From assembly GCF_022842145.1 (NCBI RefSeq), contig NZ_JALHQD010000001.1, positions 688,127-752,126 of the forward strand: a stretch of 64,000 nt of DNA, in the 5' to 3' direction. The notes under the pieces were generated by a model. The model saw nothing but the letters and a program-made list of their open reading frames with translations, was not told the DNA's origin and searched no databases. Source of the DNA: Tabrizicola sp. GTDB taxonomy: Bacteria > Pseudomonadota > Alphaproteobacteria > Rhodobacterales > Rhodobacteraceae. Below, in pieces: positions 37,035-45,906 of this stretch (the stretch's first letter is position 1; the number at the start of each line of letters is the position of its first letter). The position numbers and the translations under genes are program-made.

Positions 37035-38645
37035 TCAGGCCTCGGCCTCCTCGTTTTCGGCAGCCTCTTCGGCGGGCTGCTCGAGTTCGGTCGGATCGAC
37101 CCATCCCAGCATGACGCGGGCGGTCATGATCAGGGTTTGCGCTTCCTCCAGCGACATTTCAAACTTTTCAAGGACGCCTTCGTCCTTCTTGCGTTGGCCA
37201 TTTTCGGTCGTCCAGCCGCCAGCCAGCTCCCAGTCGGCGCAGGTGGCGAAGTCTTCCAAGGTCTTGATGCCGTCGTTTGCCAGCGCCTCCAGCATCTGGG
37301 GCGTCAGGCCTTCGAAGTTCACCAGGCTGTCTTCCACACCCAAAGCGCGGGCGTTTTCCATCGCCTTGGCGTTGGCCGCTTCCAGATAGTCGCGGGCGCG
37401 GGCCTGAAGTTCGCCTGCGGTGCCTTCGTCGAAGCCGTCGATGGACAAAAGCTCGTCCAGGTCGACATAGGCGACTTCTTCCAGGTTGGTGAAGCCTTCG
37501 GCGACCAAGAGCTGCGCCATCATCTCGTCGACGTCGAGCGCCTCCATGAACAGCTTGGTGCGTTCGGCGAATTCGGCCTGGCGACGCTGCGATTCTTCGG
37601 CTTCGGTCAGGATGTCGATGTCGAGGCCGGTGAGCTGGCTGGCCAGACGCACGTTCTGGCCACGGCGACCGATGGCCAGCGAAAGCTGCTCATCGGGGAC
37701 CACGACTTCGATCTTGCCGGCCTCTTCGTCGAAGACGACCTTCGAGACTTCGGCGGGCTGGAGCGCGTTCACCAGGAAGGTGGCAGTGTCCTGATTCCAC
37801 GGAATGATGTCGATCTTTTCGCCCTGCAGTTCGTTCACCACCGCCTGCACGCGGCTGCCGCGCATACCGACGCAGGCACCGACCGGGTCGATGGAGTTGT
37901 CGTAGCTGATGACCGCGATCTTGGCGCGCGAACCCGGGTCACGGGCGACGGCCTTGATCTCGATGATGCCGTCATAGATTTCCGGCACTTCCATCTTGAA
38001 GAGCTCGGCCATGAACTGCGGGTCGGTGCGCGACAGGAAGACCTGCGGGCCGCGCGGTTCGCGGCGGACGTCCTTGATGTAGCAGCGGATGCGGTCGCCG
38101 ATGCGGTAGGCTTCGCGGCCGATCTTCTCGTTCCGGCGCAAAATGCCTTCGCCACGGCCGATGTCGACGATGACGTTGCCGTATTCCTCGCGCTTGACGG
38201 CGCCGTTGATGATCGTGCCCTTGCGGTCCTTGAATTCCTCGAACTGGCGATCCCGCTCGGCTTCGCGGACCTTCTGCAGGATGACCTGCTTGGCCGACTG
38301 CGCGGCGATGCGGCCCAGGTCGACGGGCGGAACCTCGTCGATGACTTCGTCGCCAAGCTGCGGGTCTGCGAGGTAGGTCTTGGCCTGCTTCGCGGTGATC
38401 TGGGCGTGGTGATTCTCGACCGCGTCATCCTCGACCACGGTGCGGACGCGGGTGAAGGACGCGCGGCCGGTCTTGCGGTCGATCTTCACGCGGATGTCCA
38501 TTTCCGCGCCGTAGCGGGACTTGGCGGCCCGGGCGAGGCTGTCCTCCATCGCCTGGATCACCAGCTCCGGGTCGATCATCTTTTCGCGCGCCACGGCCTC
38601 TGCGGTCTGCAGAAGTTCCAGCTGGTTGGCGGATGTGATTGCCAT
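37035..38645 (-). CDS. nusA: Transcription termination/antitermination factor NusA
   Basis: This 536-residue NusA has an N-terminal RNA-polymerase-binding domain (about 1-130), an S1 domain (about 135-200), two KH domains (about 230-345, with [16 protein letters not shown] and AIGRRGQN) and acidic helix-hairpin-helix repeats at the C-terminus ending in a Glu-rich tail. It modulates pausing, termination and rRNA antitermination. In E. coli NusA affects its own operon; the leader attenuator upstream of rimP here makes similar feedback plausible. Confidence 0.96.
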   Translation of the reverse strand: MAITSANQLELLQTAEAVAREKMIDPELVIQAMEDSLARAAKSRYGAEMDIRVKIDRKTGRASFTRVRTVVEDDAVENHHAQITAKQAKTYLADPQLGDEVIDEVPPVDLGRIAAQSAKQVILQKVREAERDRQFEEFKDRKGTIINGAVKREEYGNVIVDIGRGEGILRRNEKIGREAYRIGDRIRCYIKDVRREPRGPQVFLSRTDPQFMAELFKMEVPEIYDGIIEIKAVARDPGSRAKIAVISYDNSIDPVGACVGMRGSRVQAVVNELQGEKIDIIPWNQDTATFLVNALQPAEVSKVVFDEEAGKIEVVVPDEQLSLAIGRRGQNVRLASQLTGLDIDILTEAEESQRRQAEFAERTKLFMEALDVDEMMAQLLVAEGFTNLEEVAYVDLDELLSIDGFDEGTAGELQARARDYLEAANAKAMENARALGVEDSLVNFEGLTPQMLEALANDGIKTLEDFATCADWELAGGWTTENGQRKKDEGVLEKFEMSLEEAQTLIMTARVMLGWVDPTELEQPAEEAAENEEAEA

Positions 38646-38673
38646 GGGCGTCTCTCCCTAGTGTTTCGTCGCG

Positions 38674-39279
38674 CTAGTGTTTTGTCTCGGGGGCAGGCTC
38701 GTCGTCCTCGTCCCCATCAATTTCTTCAATCTCGTCGAACTGGCCATCGGTCGGCTCGGCAACCTTCCGCTGGCGCAGCATCTCGGCGATCAGCTCGTCG
38801 CTGAGGATCAGCTTGGCGTCGGAGAGCCAATCGAACTTGAGCCCGATGGTGACCTCTTCGCCGCTTTCATCGATGGTGATGAGCACCTCATCCCCTTCGA
38901 TCCCGGCCAGACCGCCCTTGAAACGGCGGCGGCCGTCGATCAGCTCGGTCGTCTCGATCCGGGCTTCCCAGCCCTTCCAGACGTCGAAATCCTTGAGCCG
39001 GGTCAGCGGCCGGTCGATGCCGGGGGAGGACACCTCGAGCACGTAGTTGTCTTCCAGCGGATCTTCGACGTCCAGCACGGCAGAAACAGCGGTGGAGATA
39101 TCGCCACATTCGTCGACGCCGATCCCGCCATCGGGGCGGTCGGCCATGATCTGAAGGACCCGCATCTTGCCGCCCATGAGGCGCAAGCGGATCAGCTCGA
39201 ATCCGAGGCCTTCGATCACCGGCTGGACGATGTCAGCCAGGCGACGGTCGATGGCGGTTTTGGCGACGAGATCGGTCAT
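38674..39279 (-). CDS. rimP: Ribosome maturation factor RimP
   Basis: This 201-residue protein has the two RimP domains (about 8-90, with [13 protein letters not shown] and DVSSPG-like [10 protein letters not shown]; then an Sm-like C-terminal part) plus an acidic tail rich in Asp/Glu. It assists 30S assembly. The start at 39279 matches the family N-terminus; upstream in-frame sequence is leader RNA. The last codons and stop are almost duplicated just downstream (GACAAAACACTAG then GACGAAACACTAG, 38686-38658). Confidence 0.94.
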   Translation of the reverse strand: MTDLVAKTAIDRRLADIVQPVIEGLGFELIRLRLMGGKMRVLQIMADRPDGGIGVDECGDISTAVSAVLDVEDPLEDNYVLEVSSPGIDRPLTRLKDFDVWKGWEARIETTELIDGRRRFKGGLAGIEGDEVLITIDESGEEVTIGLKFDWLSDAKLILSDELIAEMLRQRKVAEPTDGQFDEIEEIDGDEDDEPAPETKH

Positions 39280-39293
39280 CAGGTTCCAGAAAC

Positions 39294-39317
39294 AAAAAAG
39301 CGGACCCAGCGGCCCGC
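39294..39317 (-). terminator. Attenuator-like terminator in the rimP leader
   Basis: On the minus strand, between promoter and rimP start, GCGGGCC and GGTCCGC (39300-39317) form a 7-pair stem with one G-U pair and a GCTG loop, followed directly by TTTTTTG (U-tract 39294-39299). It lies 15 bases before the rimP ATG. Since no gene ends upstream of it on this strand, it looks like a premature terminator controlling rimP-nusA-ylxR-infB. Confidence 0.7.
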
Positions 39318-39368
39318 CCGTGACATTCGGTAGCTTCAGGTTTGGACCCGGAAGCAGCTGTTGAAGTG

Positions 39369-39397
39369 CATATAGGCCCCAACGCCCGAGTCTGCAA
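39369..39397 (-). promoter_or_regulatory. Promoter of rimP-nusA-ylxR-infB
   Basis: Minus-strand TTGCAG (39392-39397) and TATATG (39369-39374) are spaced by exactly 17 bases, nearly identical to the dnaK promoter boxes. Transcription would start near 39362, giving a leader of about 83 bases that contains the terminator hairpin at 39294-39317. Confidence 0.7.
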
Positions 39398-39509
39398 GCG
39401 GATTGGACAACGGCGTAACGGGGGGTGGCTGGGAACCCAACTCCGCCCACCGGGTTTCCCCGGATTGAAGGGGTCGGCACAAGCTGCAATAGTCCGGACA
39501 AGGCTGCCG

Positions 39510-41345
39510 ATGAGGGTCGTTCAGGTGTTTTCGGGTCGTCATGCGCTGCGGGTCCGTGGGACCGTTGCTGCGGTCCTGCTGGGCCTTGGCACGAGTTCCG
39601 CTGTCGCGCTTGACCGCCTGGACATCGTGGTCGTGGGCGGGTCCGAGGACCTGACAGAAGCGGTGCAGCAAGCGTCGCAGGTTTACGCACTGCAGGTGCA
39701 GGAGCAGAGCGCGCCGCAGGATTTGCTGGCCGCGGCACGGTCGGACTATGCGCGCATCCTGGCGGCAATGTATGCCAAAGGGCATTACTCGGTCGTGGTC
39801 CGCATCCGCATCGACGGGCGCGAGGCTGCGGCCATTCCGGCTTTGGAAGCCCCGGCGGCGATATCCTTGGTCCGCATCGACGTGGACCCACGCGGCCCGT
39901 TCCGCTTTGGCGTCGCACGGGTCGCTCCTCTGGCGCCGGAAACCGAACTGCCGGAGGAGTTTCAGGCGGGCGCGGTGGCGGAAAGCGGGGCGGTGGCCGG
40001 CGCGGTGGACGTGGCGATCAAGGCCTGGCGCGAGACGGGGCATGCCAAGGCATTCGTCGCGCGCGAAGATGTCGTCGCCGACCACGCGGCACGGCGGCTG
40101 GATGTCGATGTGGGTCTTTCGCCGGGTCCAAGGCTGCGCTTCGGGCGGCTGGAGATCATCGGCGAAGAGCGGATGCGCGAGCGACGAATCCGCAAGATCG
40201 CCGGCCTTCCGGAAGGCGACACCTTCAGCGAAACCGAACTGCGCCACGCGGAAACCCGGTTGCGGCGGACGGGCATCTTCGCCTCGGTCGCGCTGACCGA
40301 GGACGAGCAGGTCACCGCGCCGGACCTTCTGGGCGTGACGGCGACGGTGGTCGAGCAGAAACCGCGCCGCTATTCGTTCGGCGCCGAGATCGCCAGCCTG
40401 GACGGGGTGTCGCTGTCGGCTTCTTGGTTGCACCGGAATCTCTTGGGGGGCGGCGAAAGGCTGGGCGTCTCGGGGGACGTGACCAACATAGGGTCGGGGA
40501 TCAGCGGGATCGACTACGGGGTGGAAGTGACGCTGGATCGCCCGGCGACGTTGACCCCGGACACCACGGCGGGCCTCGTGCTGGGCTACTCGCATGAAGA
40601 CGAGGTCGACTATGCGGTGGATGCGTTCACCTTCGGGCTGAGGTTCTCGCACACGTTTTCCGAAACTCTGACGGGGCGGGTCGGCCTGACCTATGACTAC
40701 CTCGACGGCAGCGACCCCGGCGGAAGCTTCACCTTCCGCAACCTGTCGCTGCCTGTTGGCGTCACCTGGGACAAGCGCGACGTCGCCAATAACCCGACCA
40801 AGGGCTTCTACCTTGACGCCGAAGCCAAGCCCTTCGCGGGCTTTGGGACCACCGGCTCGGGCTTGCGCGGCACGCTGGACGGCCGGGCCTACCGCAGCCT
40901 GGGAGAGCCGGGCCGGTTCGTGGTGGCGGCGCGCGTGCAGGCGGGGGCGGTCCTGGGCTCGGCCCTCCTGGAAACGCCGCGGGACGATCTGTTCTTTTCG
41001 GGCGGCGGCGGCACCGTGCGCGGGCAGCCCTATCGGTCGCTTGGGCTGAACATCACGCGCGGGTTCGGGCCGGAATTTCTGATCGGCGGCAAGTATTTCC
41101 TGGCCGGGTCGCTGGAACTGCGGGCCAAGGTCAGCGACAGGATCGGCGTCGTGGGCTTCGTCGACTGGGGCAGCATCGGGCTGGACGGATTCACCGGCGG
41201 ATTCGGCGCCTCGCATGCGGGTGCTGGCCTGGGTCTGCGGTATGACACGGGTCTTGGCCCGATCCGGTTCGACGTGGCCACACCCGTCAGCGGAACAACC
41301 GGCGACGGCGTGCAGTTCTACATTGGCCTGGGGCAGTCCTTCTGA
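39510..41345 (+). CDS. tamA: Autotransporter assembly factor TamA (BamA/Omp85 family)
   Basis: This 611-residue outer-membrane protein has a signal peptide (about 12-29), POTRA-type domains (about 30-280) and a C-terminal 16-strand barrel ending with the aromatic signature [10 protein letters not shown]. Together with TamB it helps insert outer-membrane proteins and affects lipid transport. The ATG at 39510 is preferred: it opens the signal peptide and has AAGG 6 bases upstream; more upstream in-frame sequence overlaps the rimP promoter region. The stop overlaps tamB by one base. Confidence 0.92.
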   Translation: MRVVQVFSGRHALRVRGTVAAVLLGLGTSSAVALDRLDIVVVGGSEDLTEAVQQASQVYALQVQEQSAPQDLLAAARSDYARILAAMYAKGHYSVVVRIRIDGREAAAIPALEAPAAISLVRIDVDPRGPFRFGVARVAPLAPETELPEEFQAGAVAESGAVAGAVDVAIKAWRETGHAKAFVAREDVVADHAARRLDVDVGLSPGPRLRFGRLEIIGEERMRERRIRKIAGLPEGDTFSETELRHAETRLRRTGIFASVALTEDEQVTAPDLLGVTATVVEQKPRRYSFGAEIASLDGVSLSASWLHRNLLGGGERLGVSGDVTNIGSGISGIDYGVEVTLDRPATLTPDTTAGLVLGYSHEDEVDYAVDAFTFGLRFSHTFSETLTGRVGLTYDYLDGSDPGGSFTFRNLSLPVGVTWDKRDVANNPTKGFYLDAEAKPFAGFGTTGSGLRGTLDGRAYRSLGEPGRFVVAARVQAGAVLGSALLETPRDDLFFSGGGGTVRGQPYRSLGLNITRGFGPEFLIGGKYFLAGSLELRAKVSDRIGVVGFVDWGSIGLDGFTGGFGASHAGAGLGLRYDTGLGPIRFDVATPVSGTTGDGVQFYIGLGQSF

Positions 41346-44300
41346 TGCGGCGCGCTTTGCTGATAGGCTGTCTCGTTGCCGCGCCCGCCTTCGCGCAAGA
41401 GGACGACCGGGACTATCTGACCGCCTTTCTGGAAGATACCCTGTCGGATGCCGGGCGGCAGGTGACCGTGACCGGCTTTGCCGGGGCGCTGTCCTCACGC
41501 GCGACGATCCAGCAGCTGACCATCGCGGACGAACAGGGCATCTGGATCACGCTGAACGGCGTGGTGCTGGACTGGAGCCGTTCGGAGCTAATTTCGGGCA
41601 AGCTGAACGTATCCGAGCTGACGGCGGACGAGATCATCGTGGCCCGCCTGCCGCAGACCGACGATGGCGTGCCGGAAACCGAGGCGTCGGGGTTCATTCT
41701 GCCAGAGCTGCCGGTGTCCATCAGCGTCGACCGCGTCGCGGCCGGGCGGATCGAGTTGGCGGAAGCCGTGCTGGGTCAGCCGGTGACGGGAACGCTGGAA
41801 GCATCGGCTCAGCTTTCGGGCGGTGAAGGGACAGCGCAACTGGATCTGATCCGGCTGGGCGAAGGGCCGCAGGGCGAGATCACCCTGGACGCCGCCTATT
41901 CCAACGCAACAGGCGTTCTCCGGCTGGACCTCGTGGCCGAAGAGGACCCAGAGGGGATCGTCGTCAGCCTGCTGAACGTGCCGGGACAACCTTCTGCCCT
42001 GCTGCGCGTTCAGGGTGAGGGGCCGATCACGGATTTTCAGGCCGATGTCCTGTTGGCAACCGACGGGGCAGAGCGGTTGCAGGGCACAGTGCAGGTCACG
42101 GCGGCCGAGCCGTCGGGTCTTCGGCTGCTGGCCGATGTGTCGGGCGACCTGGCGCCGATCCTTGCGCCCGATCAGCTGGAGTTCTTCGGCACCGAGGTGG
42201 CTCTCAAGCTGGACGCCCGACGCACGGACGCGGGCAGGACTACGGTAGATCGGTTCGACCTGACCGCCCGCTCGCTTGCCTTGTCGGGTACGGCCGAGAT
42301 CGCGGCCGATGGCCTGCCCGAGTGGTTCGATGTGACCGGGACGCTGGTTTCTCCTGACGGCTCGCCGGTGGCGCTTCCGTTCGTGGCGGATACCAATCTG
42401 GCGCGGGCGGAGTTTCGGCTGAAGACCGACCCCGGTCGCGAGGGCTGGTCCGGAGAGGTCAAGCTGGAAGGCCTGGACCGCCCGGATCTGAAGCTTGCGC
42501 GCGCCGAACTGAAAGGCTCGGGCCGGATCGGGCGAAGCTCGGCCGGGAACAGCTTTGGCGGGACGTTGAGCCTGGCCGCCTTCGGGGTGGCACCGACCGA
42601 TCCCGATCTGGCCCGGTCGCTGGGACCCGAGATTTCCGGCTCGCTTCGGATGTTCCTTCGGGAAGGTGCAGGCGCGTTGGAGCTGACCGACATCCGCTTG
42701 CAAGGCGCGGGATTGACGGGGTCAGGGGCGATGACGGTCGAAGGGCTGGAGGATGCTTTTCTTGCCAGCGGCAAGCTGACGGTCACCGCCGAGGATTTCG
42801 CGCGGTTTTCCGGTCTGGCGGGGCGGCAGCTTGGTGGATCGGGGACCTTGGTCGGCAAAGGCTCGGCCAGCCGTTTGTCGGGGTTTTTCGATGTCGATCT
42901 GGCCTTTGACGGCTTTGGTCTGATCCTAGATGTGCCGCAGATCGACCGGCTGCTGGCCGACCGTTCCAGTCTTGTCGCGTCGATCCGGCGGGACGAGAGC
43001 GGCACCTTTCTGCGCAACTTCGACCTTGTCGCCGGGGGCCTCGTTGCGCAGGCGGATGGCACCCTGTCCAGCGCAGGCTCGAATCTTTCGGGGACCGTGC
43101 GATTGGACGATCTTTCGGTGCTGGGCCCGGGGTATGGCGGCGCGCTGGCGCTGGAGGGCAGCTTTACCGGACTGCCAGAGGACGGGCGATTGCAACTGAC
43201 CGGCAGCGGGCAGTCGCTGAGGCTGGGCAGCCCGCAGGCCGACAAGCTGCTGGCCGGCGAGAGTCGGCTGGAACTGGACCTGGGGGTGAAGGACGGCGCG
43301 CTGCAGGTCCGGTCGGCCCGCCTTGCGAACCCGCAGCTTTCGGCGACCGCACGCGGCGAGATTGCGGGCGACAGGCGGCGCATCGACCTGGAGGCGCGAC
43401 TGGCGAACCTGGGGCTTTTCGTCCCCGACCTTCCCGGTCCGCTGTCCTTTCAGGGCACAGCGACGCAGGACAGCAGCGGCTATCAGGTGGACCTTGCGGG
43501 CACCGGACCGGGCCAGATCCGCGCGACGGTTGACGGGCGCGTCGCCAACGGTTTCGGGTCGGCCGACCTTGCGATCCGCGGGTCGGGCGCAGCGGGGCTG
43601 GCAAACCTGTTCATCGCGCCCCGGTCTGCTTCCGGGGACATCGGCTATGACCTCCGGCTGCAGGGACCACTGACGCTGGGTTCGCTCTCTGGCCGCGTCA
43701 CCTTGTCCAACGGGCGGATCGCCGACCCTGGGCTGGGGCTTTCCTTGCAGGGCGTCGAAGCGATCGGCACGTTGCAGAACGGCTCCCTGCAGCTTCAGGC
43801 GACCTCGGCGCTGTCTTCCGGCGGCAGGCTGCGGGTGGACGGGCCGATCCAGTTGACGGGGTCGCGCAATGCCGATCTGACCCTGACGCTGGAGGCTCTG
43901 CGGCTTTACGACCCCGAGCTTTTCGACACGCGCGTAAGCGGCAATCTAAGCCTGCGCGGGCCGATCAACGGCGGCGCGCTGCTGTCCGGCGCATTGCAGC
44001 TGTCCCAGACCGAAGTGCGCGTGCCCTCGTCGGGTTTCAGCTCGGCTGCGGCCTTGCTGGACATCGGGCATGTCCGCGAACCCGGTGCGGTGCGCGATAC
44101 GCGGCGGAAGGCCGGGCTTCTAGGCGATGGGTCCGGAAACGGTGCCCGCTCGCAGGTGCGTCCGGTGGCGCTGGACATCACGATCTCGGCCCCGGCGCAG
44201 GTCTTTGTGCGTGGCCGCGGGATTGATGCCGAACTGGGCGGCGAGCTCCGCCTGTTGGGGACAACGGCGGATGTTCGTCCTTCGGGGGCCTTCCGGCTGA

Positions 44301-44857
44301 TCCGGGGCCGGTTGGATATCCTGGGCCGCCGTTTGGTCCTGTCGCGGGCCGACCTGACCCTGGAGGGCAGCCTTGTGCCACAGATCAGCGTGTCGGCATC
44401 GACGGAAAGCGATGGCATCCTCAGCATGGTCACGGTCGAAGGCCCGGCGGACAACCCGGTGGTGACCTTCACATCGTCGCCCGACCTGCCGCAGGAAGAG
44501 GTGCTGGCCCAACTTCTGTTCGGACGCGGGCTGGACAAGATTTCGCCCCTGCAGGCCGCGCAACTGGCCAACGCCGTCGCGGTTCTGGCAGGTCGCAGCG
44601 GCGAGGGTCTGGTGGGCAACCTGCGGCGGAATTTCGGGCTGGATGATCTGGACCTCACCACGTCCGAAGATGGGTCAGCCGCGCTGAAGGCGGGGAAGTA
44701 CATCTCGGAGAACATCTATACCGAAGTCGAGATCGACCAGGATGGCAAAAGCCAGATCAACCTGAATCTCGACTTGCGGGAAGGTGTCACGGTCAAGGGC
44801 CGGGTGGGCGCGGATGGCGATACCGGGATCGGCGTCTACCTGGAACGGGACTACTAG
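41345..44857 (+). CDS. tamB: Translocation and assembly module protein TamB
   Basis: This 1170-residue protein has an N-terminal signal/anchor (RRALLIGCLVAAPAFA) and a very long beta-rich, repeat-like body, ending in the DUF490/TamB C-terminal domain (about 840-1170, with ISVSASTESDGI and DLPQEEVLAQLLFGR). TamB spans the periplasm and partners TamA; family members (AsmA-like) move phospholipids. It is coupled to tamA through TGATG. Length is within the alphaproteobacterial range. Confidence 0.93.
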   Translation: MRRALLIGCLVAAPAFAQEDDRDYLTAFLEDTLSDAGRQVTVTGFAGALSSRATIQQLTIADEQGIWITLNGVVLDWSRSELISGKLNVSELTADEIIVARLPQTDDGVPETEASGFILPELPVSISVDRVAAGRIELAEAVLGQPVTGTLEASAQLSGGEGTAQLDLIRLGEGPQGEITLDAAYSNATGVLRLDLVAEEDPEGIVVSLLNVPGQPSALLRVQGEGPITDFQADVLLATDGAERLQGTVQVTAAEPSGLRLLADVSGDLAPILAPDQLEFFGTEVALKLDARRTDAGRTTVDRFDLTARSLALSGTAEIAADGLPEWFDVTGTLVSPDGSPVALPFVADTNLARAEFRLKTDPGREGWSGEVKLEGLDRPDLKLARAELKGSGRIGRSSAGNSFGGTLSLAAFGVAPTDPDLARSLGPEISGSLRMFLREGAGALELTDIRLQGAGLTGSGAMTVEGLEDAFLASGKLTVTAEDFARFSGLAGRQLGGSGTLVGKGSASRLSGFFDVDLAFDGFGLILDVPQIDRLLADRSSLVASIRRDESGTFLRNFDLVAGGLVAQADGTLSSAGSNLSGTVRLDDLSVLGPGYGGALALEGSFTGLPEDGRLQLTGSGQSLRLGSPQADKLLAGESRLELDLGVKDGALQVRSARLANPQLSATARGEIAGDRRRIDLEARLANLGLFVPDLPGPLSFQGTATQDSSGYQVDLAGTGPGQIRATVDGRVANGFGSADLAIRGSGAAGLANLFIAPRSASGDIGYDLRLQGPLTLGSLSGRVTLSNGRIADPGLGLSLQGVEAIGTLQNGSLQLQATSALSSGGRLRVDGPIQLTGSRNADLTLTLEALRLYDPELFDTRVSGNLSLRGPINGGALLSGALQLSQTEVRVPSSGFSSAAALLDIGHVREPGAVRDTRRKAGLLGDGSGNGARSQVRPVALDITISAPAQVFVRGRGIDAELGGELRLLGTTADVRPSGAFRLIRGRLDILGRRLVLSRADLTLEGSLVPQISVSASTESDGILSMVTVEGPADNPVVTFTSSPDLPQEEVLAQLLFGRGLDKISPLQAAQLANAVAVLAGRSGEGLVGNLRRNFGLDDLDLTTSEDGSAALKAGKYISENIYTEVEIDQDGKSQINLNLDLREGVTVKGRVGADGDTGIGVYLERDY

Positions 44858-44861
44858 GCGG

Positions 44862-45062
44862 TCACTCGGCTTCTTCTTCGGGTCCGCACATCACGATGCA
44901 CAGGACCAGGGGCACCATCAGCCAGGGCAATAGGCCCTTGCTGGATGCGGCCCCCTCCTCGACCACCACGGGGGGTTCTTCGACCACGACGACCGGGCCA
45001 CCGGCCTGAAGCGGACCAGCGGCAAGTGTAAGGGAAAGCGCGGCTGCAATCAGCGATTTCAT
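44862..45062 (-). CDS. Small exported Val/Glu/Pro-rich membrane protein
   Basis: This 66-residue protein has a signal peptide (1-20, cleavage near LQA-GG), a repetitive PVVVVEEPPVVVEEG stretch (23-37), a hydrophobic segment (about 45-59, LPWLMVPLVLCIVMC) and an acidic EEEAE tail. AAAGGGGG precedes the ATG at suitable spacing. It ends 4 bases past the tamB stop on the opposite strand. I know of similar tiny proteins in Rhodobacteraceae but of no established function. A promoter may lie in 45063-45219, around TTTAAGGTAATCTTTACG on the minus strand. Confidence 0.6.
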   Translation of the reverse strand: MKSLIAAALSLTLAAGPLQAGGPVVVVEEPPVVVEEGAASSKGLLPWLMVPLVLCIVMCGPEEEAE

Positions 45063-45219
45063 CCGGACCCCCTTTCTGCTGTTTCCGGTGTGACGATAGG
45101 CCTCTGCACATGGCCTGGCACCTAATGTCCAGCCGACGCGTAAAGATTACCTTAAACTGCGCGAAAATTGCAGCGGATTCCGGCACGCTGTGCCCACCGG
45201 GACTGCAGTCGGCCGTGGA

Positions 45220-45906
45220 TCAGTCGATCACCCGGGCGAAATCGACAAAGCCGATGCCCGAACTGACAAACTGCCGGGACTGGCGAATCATCGAGCCTTC
45301 GACCCAGAACTCGTTGGTGATCTTGCCGCCGCTTACACTTCGGGTGCAGGTTTCGGTCACATGGGTGGCCGAATGGTTGCGGCCCAGGACGTCGATGTTT
45401 TCAGTGCCGACGATGCTTGTAGCGCAATCGTAGGTCCTGCGCGTGCCCTGGTCGTCAGCACCCAGGAAGTAATACACCCGCTGATAGGGCACCCCGGCCT
45501 GCAGCAACTGTCCGACCGACGGGACTTCTGCCGACATCAGATCAGCCCCCAGCCCACGCGTCTGGATCAGGACGCCGTTGCGCTGTGAAAACGTCGCGCC
45601 GTCGGGCGTGGACCAGGTCAACACGTCGCGCTTTGCGTCGCTGACCATCAGGAAGCCGGTCTGTCCCAGTGTCTTGGAGGACACCAGCAGCACCGGCTTG
45701 CCCGCTTTGGCAAGTTCGGCGCGCAAAGCTTCCGCTGACGGAGCTTGCGTGGCAGGTGCCGCCTCCTGGCCTTTCAGCTTGGCGACACTGGTCTTGGCCA
45801 GCGCGCCCACAGCCGCAACCATCGGATTGGGCGTCTTGTCAGTGCCACAACCTGCAAGAGCCGCAAGAGCGACAAGCCCGGCCAGCAGCCTTCCCCTTGC
45901 CCTCAC
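45220..45906 (-). CDS. yjbF: YjbF-family lipoprotein (exopolysaccharide-associated)
   Basis: This 228-residue lipoprotein has a lipobox near LAALAGC (Cys about 20) and a YjbF/GfcB domain (about 70-228). In E. coli YjbF and YjbH belong to a small operon linked to extracellular polysaccharide; the group-4 capsule genes gfcB/gfcD are related. The start is GTG, overlapping the yjbH stop by 4 bases (GTGA), so the two are coupled. YjbE and YjbG partners are absent here. Confidence 0.82.
   Translation of the reverse strand: MRARGRLLAGLVALAALAGCGTDKTPNPMVAAVGALAKTSVAKLKGQEAAPATQAPSAEALRAELAKAGKPVLLVSSKTLGQTGFLMVSDAKRDVLTWSTPDGATFSQRNGVLIQTRGLGADLMSAEVPSVGQLLQAGVPYQRVYYFLGADDQGTRRTYDCATSIVGTENIDVLGRNHSATHVTETCTRSVSGGKITNEFWVEGSMIRQSRQFVSSGIGFVDFARVID

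Noticed and set aside
33937-38804. Long plus-strand open frames opposite infB, ylxR and nusA
   Set aside because: They are antisense shadows of conserved genes, without recognisable motifs.
39280-39460. Possible tRNA or SRP RNA gene upstream of rimP (an initiator tRNA precedes rimP in E. coli)
   Set aside because: I found no cloverleaf, T-loop or CCA-type end, and the SRP-like GGAAGCAG string lacks the surrounding conserved helix. The terminator is better explained as an attenuator.
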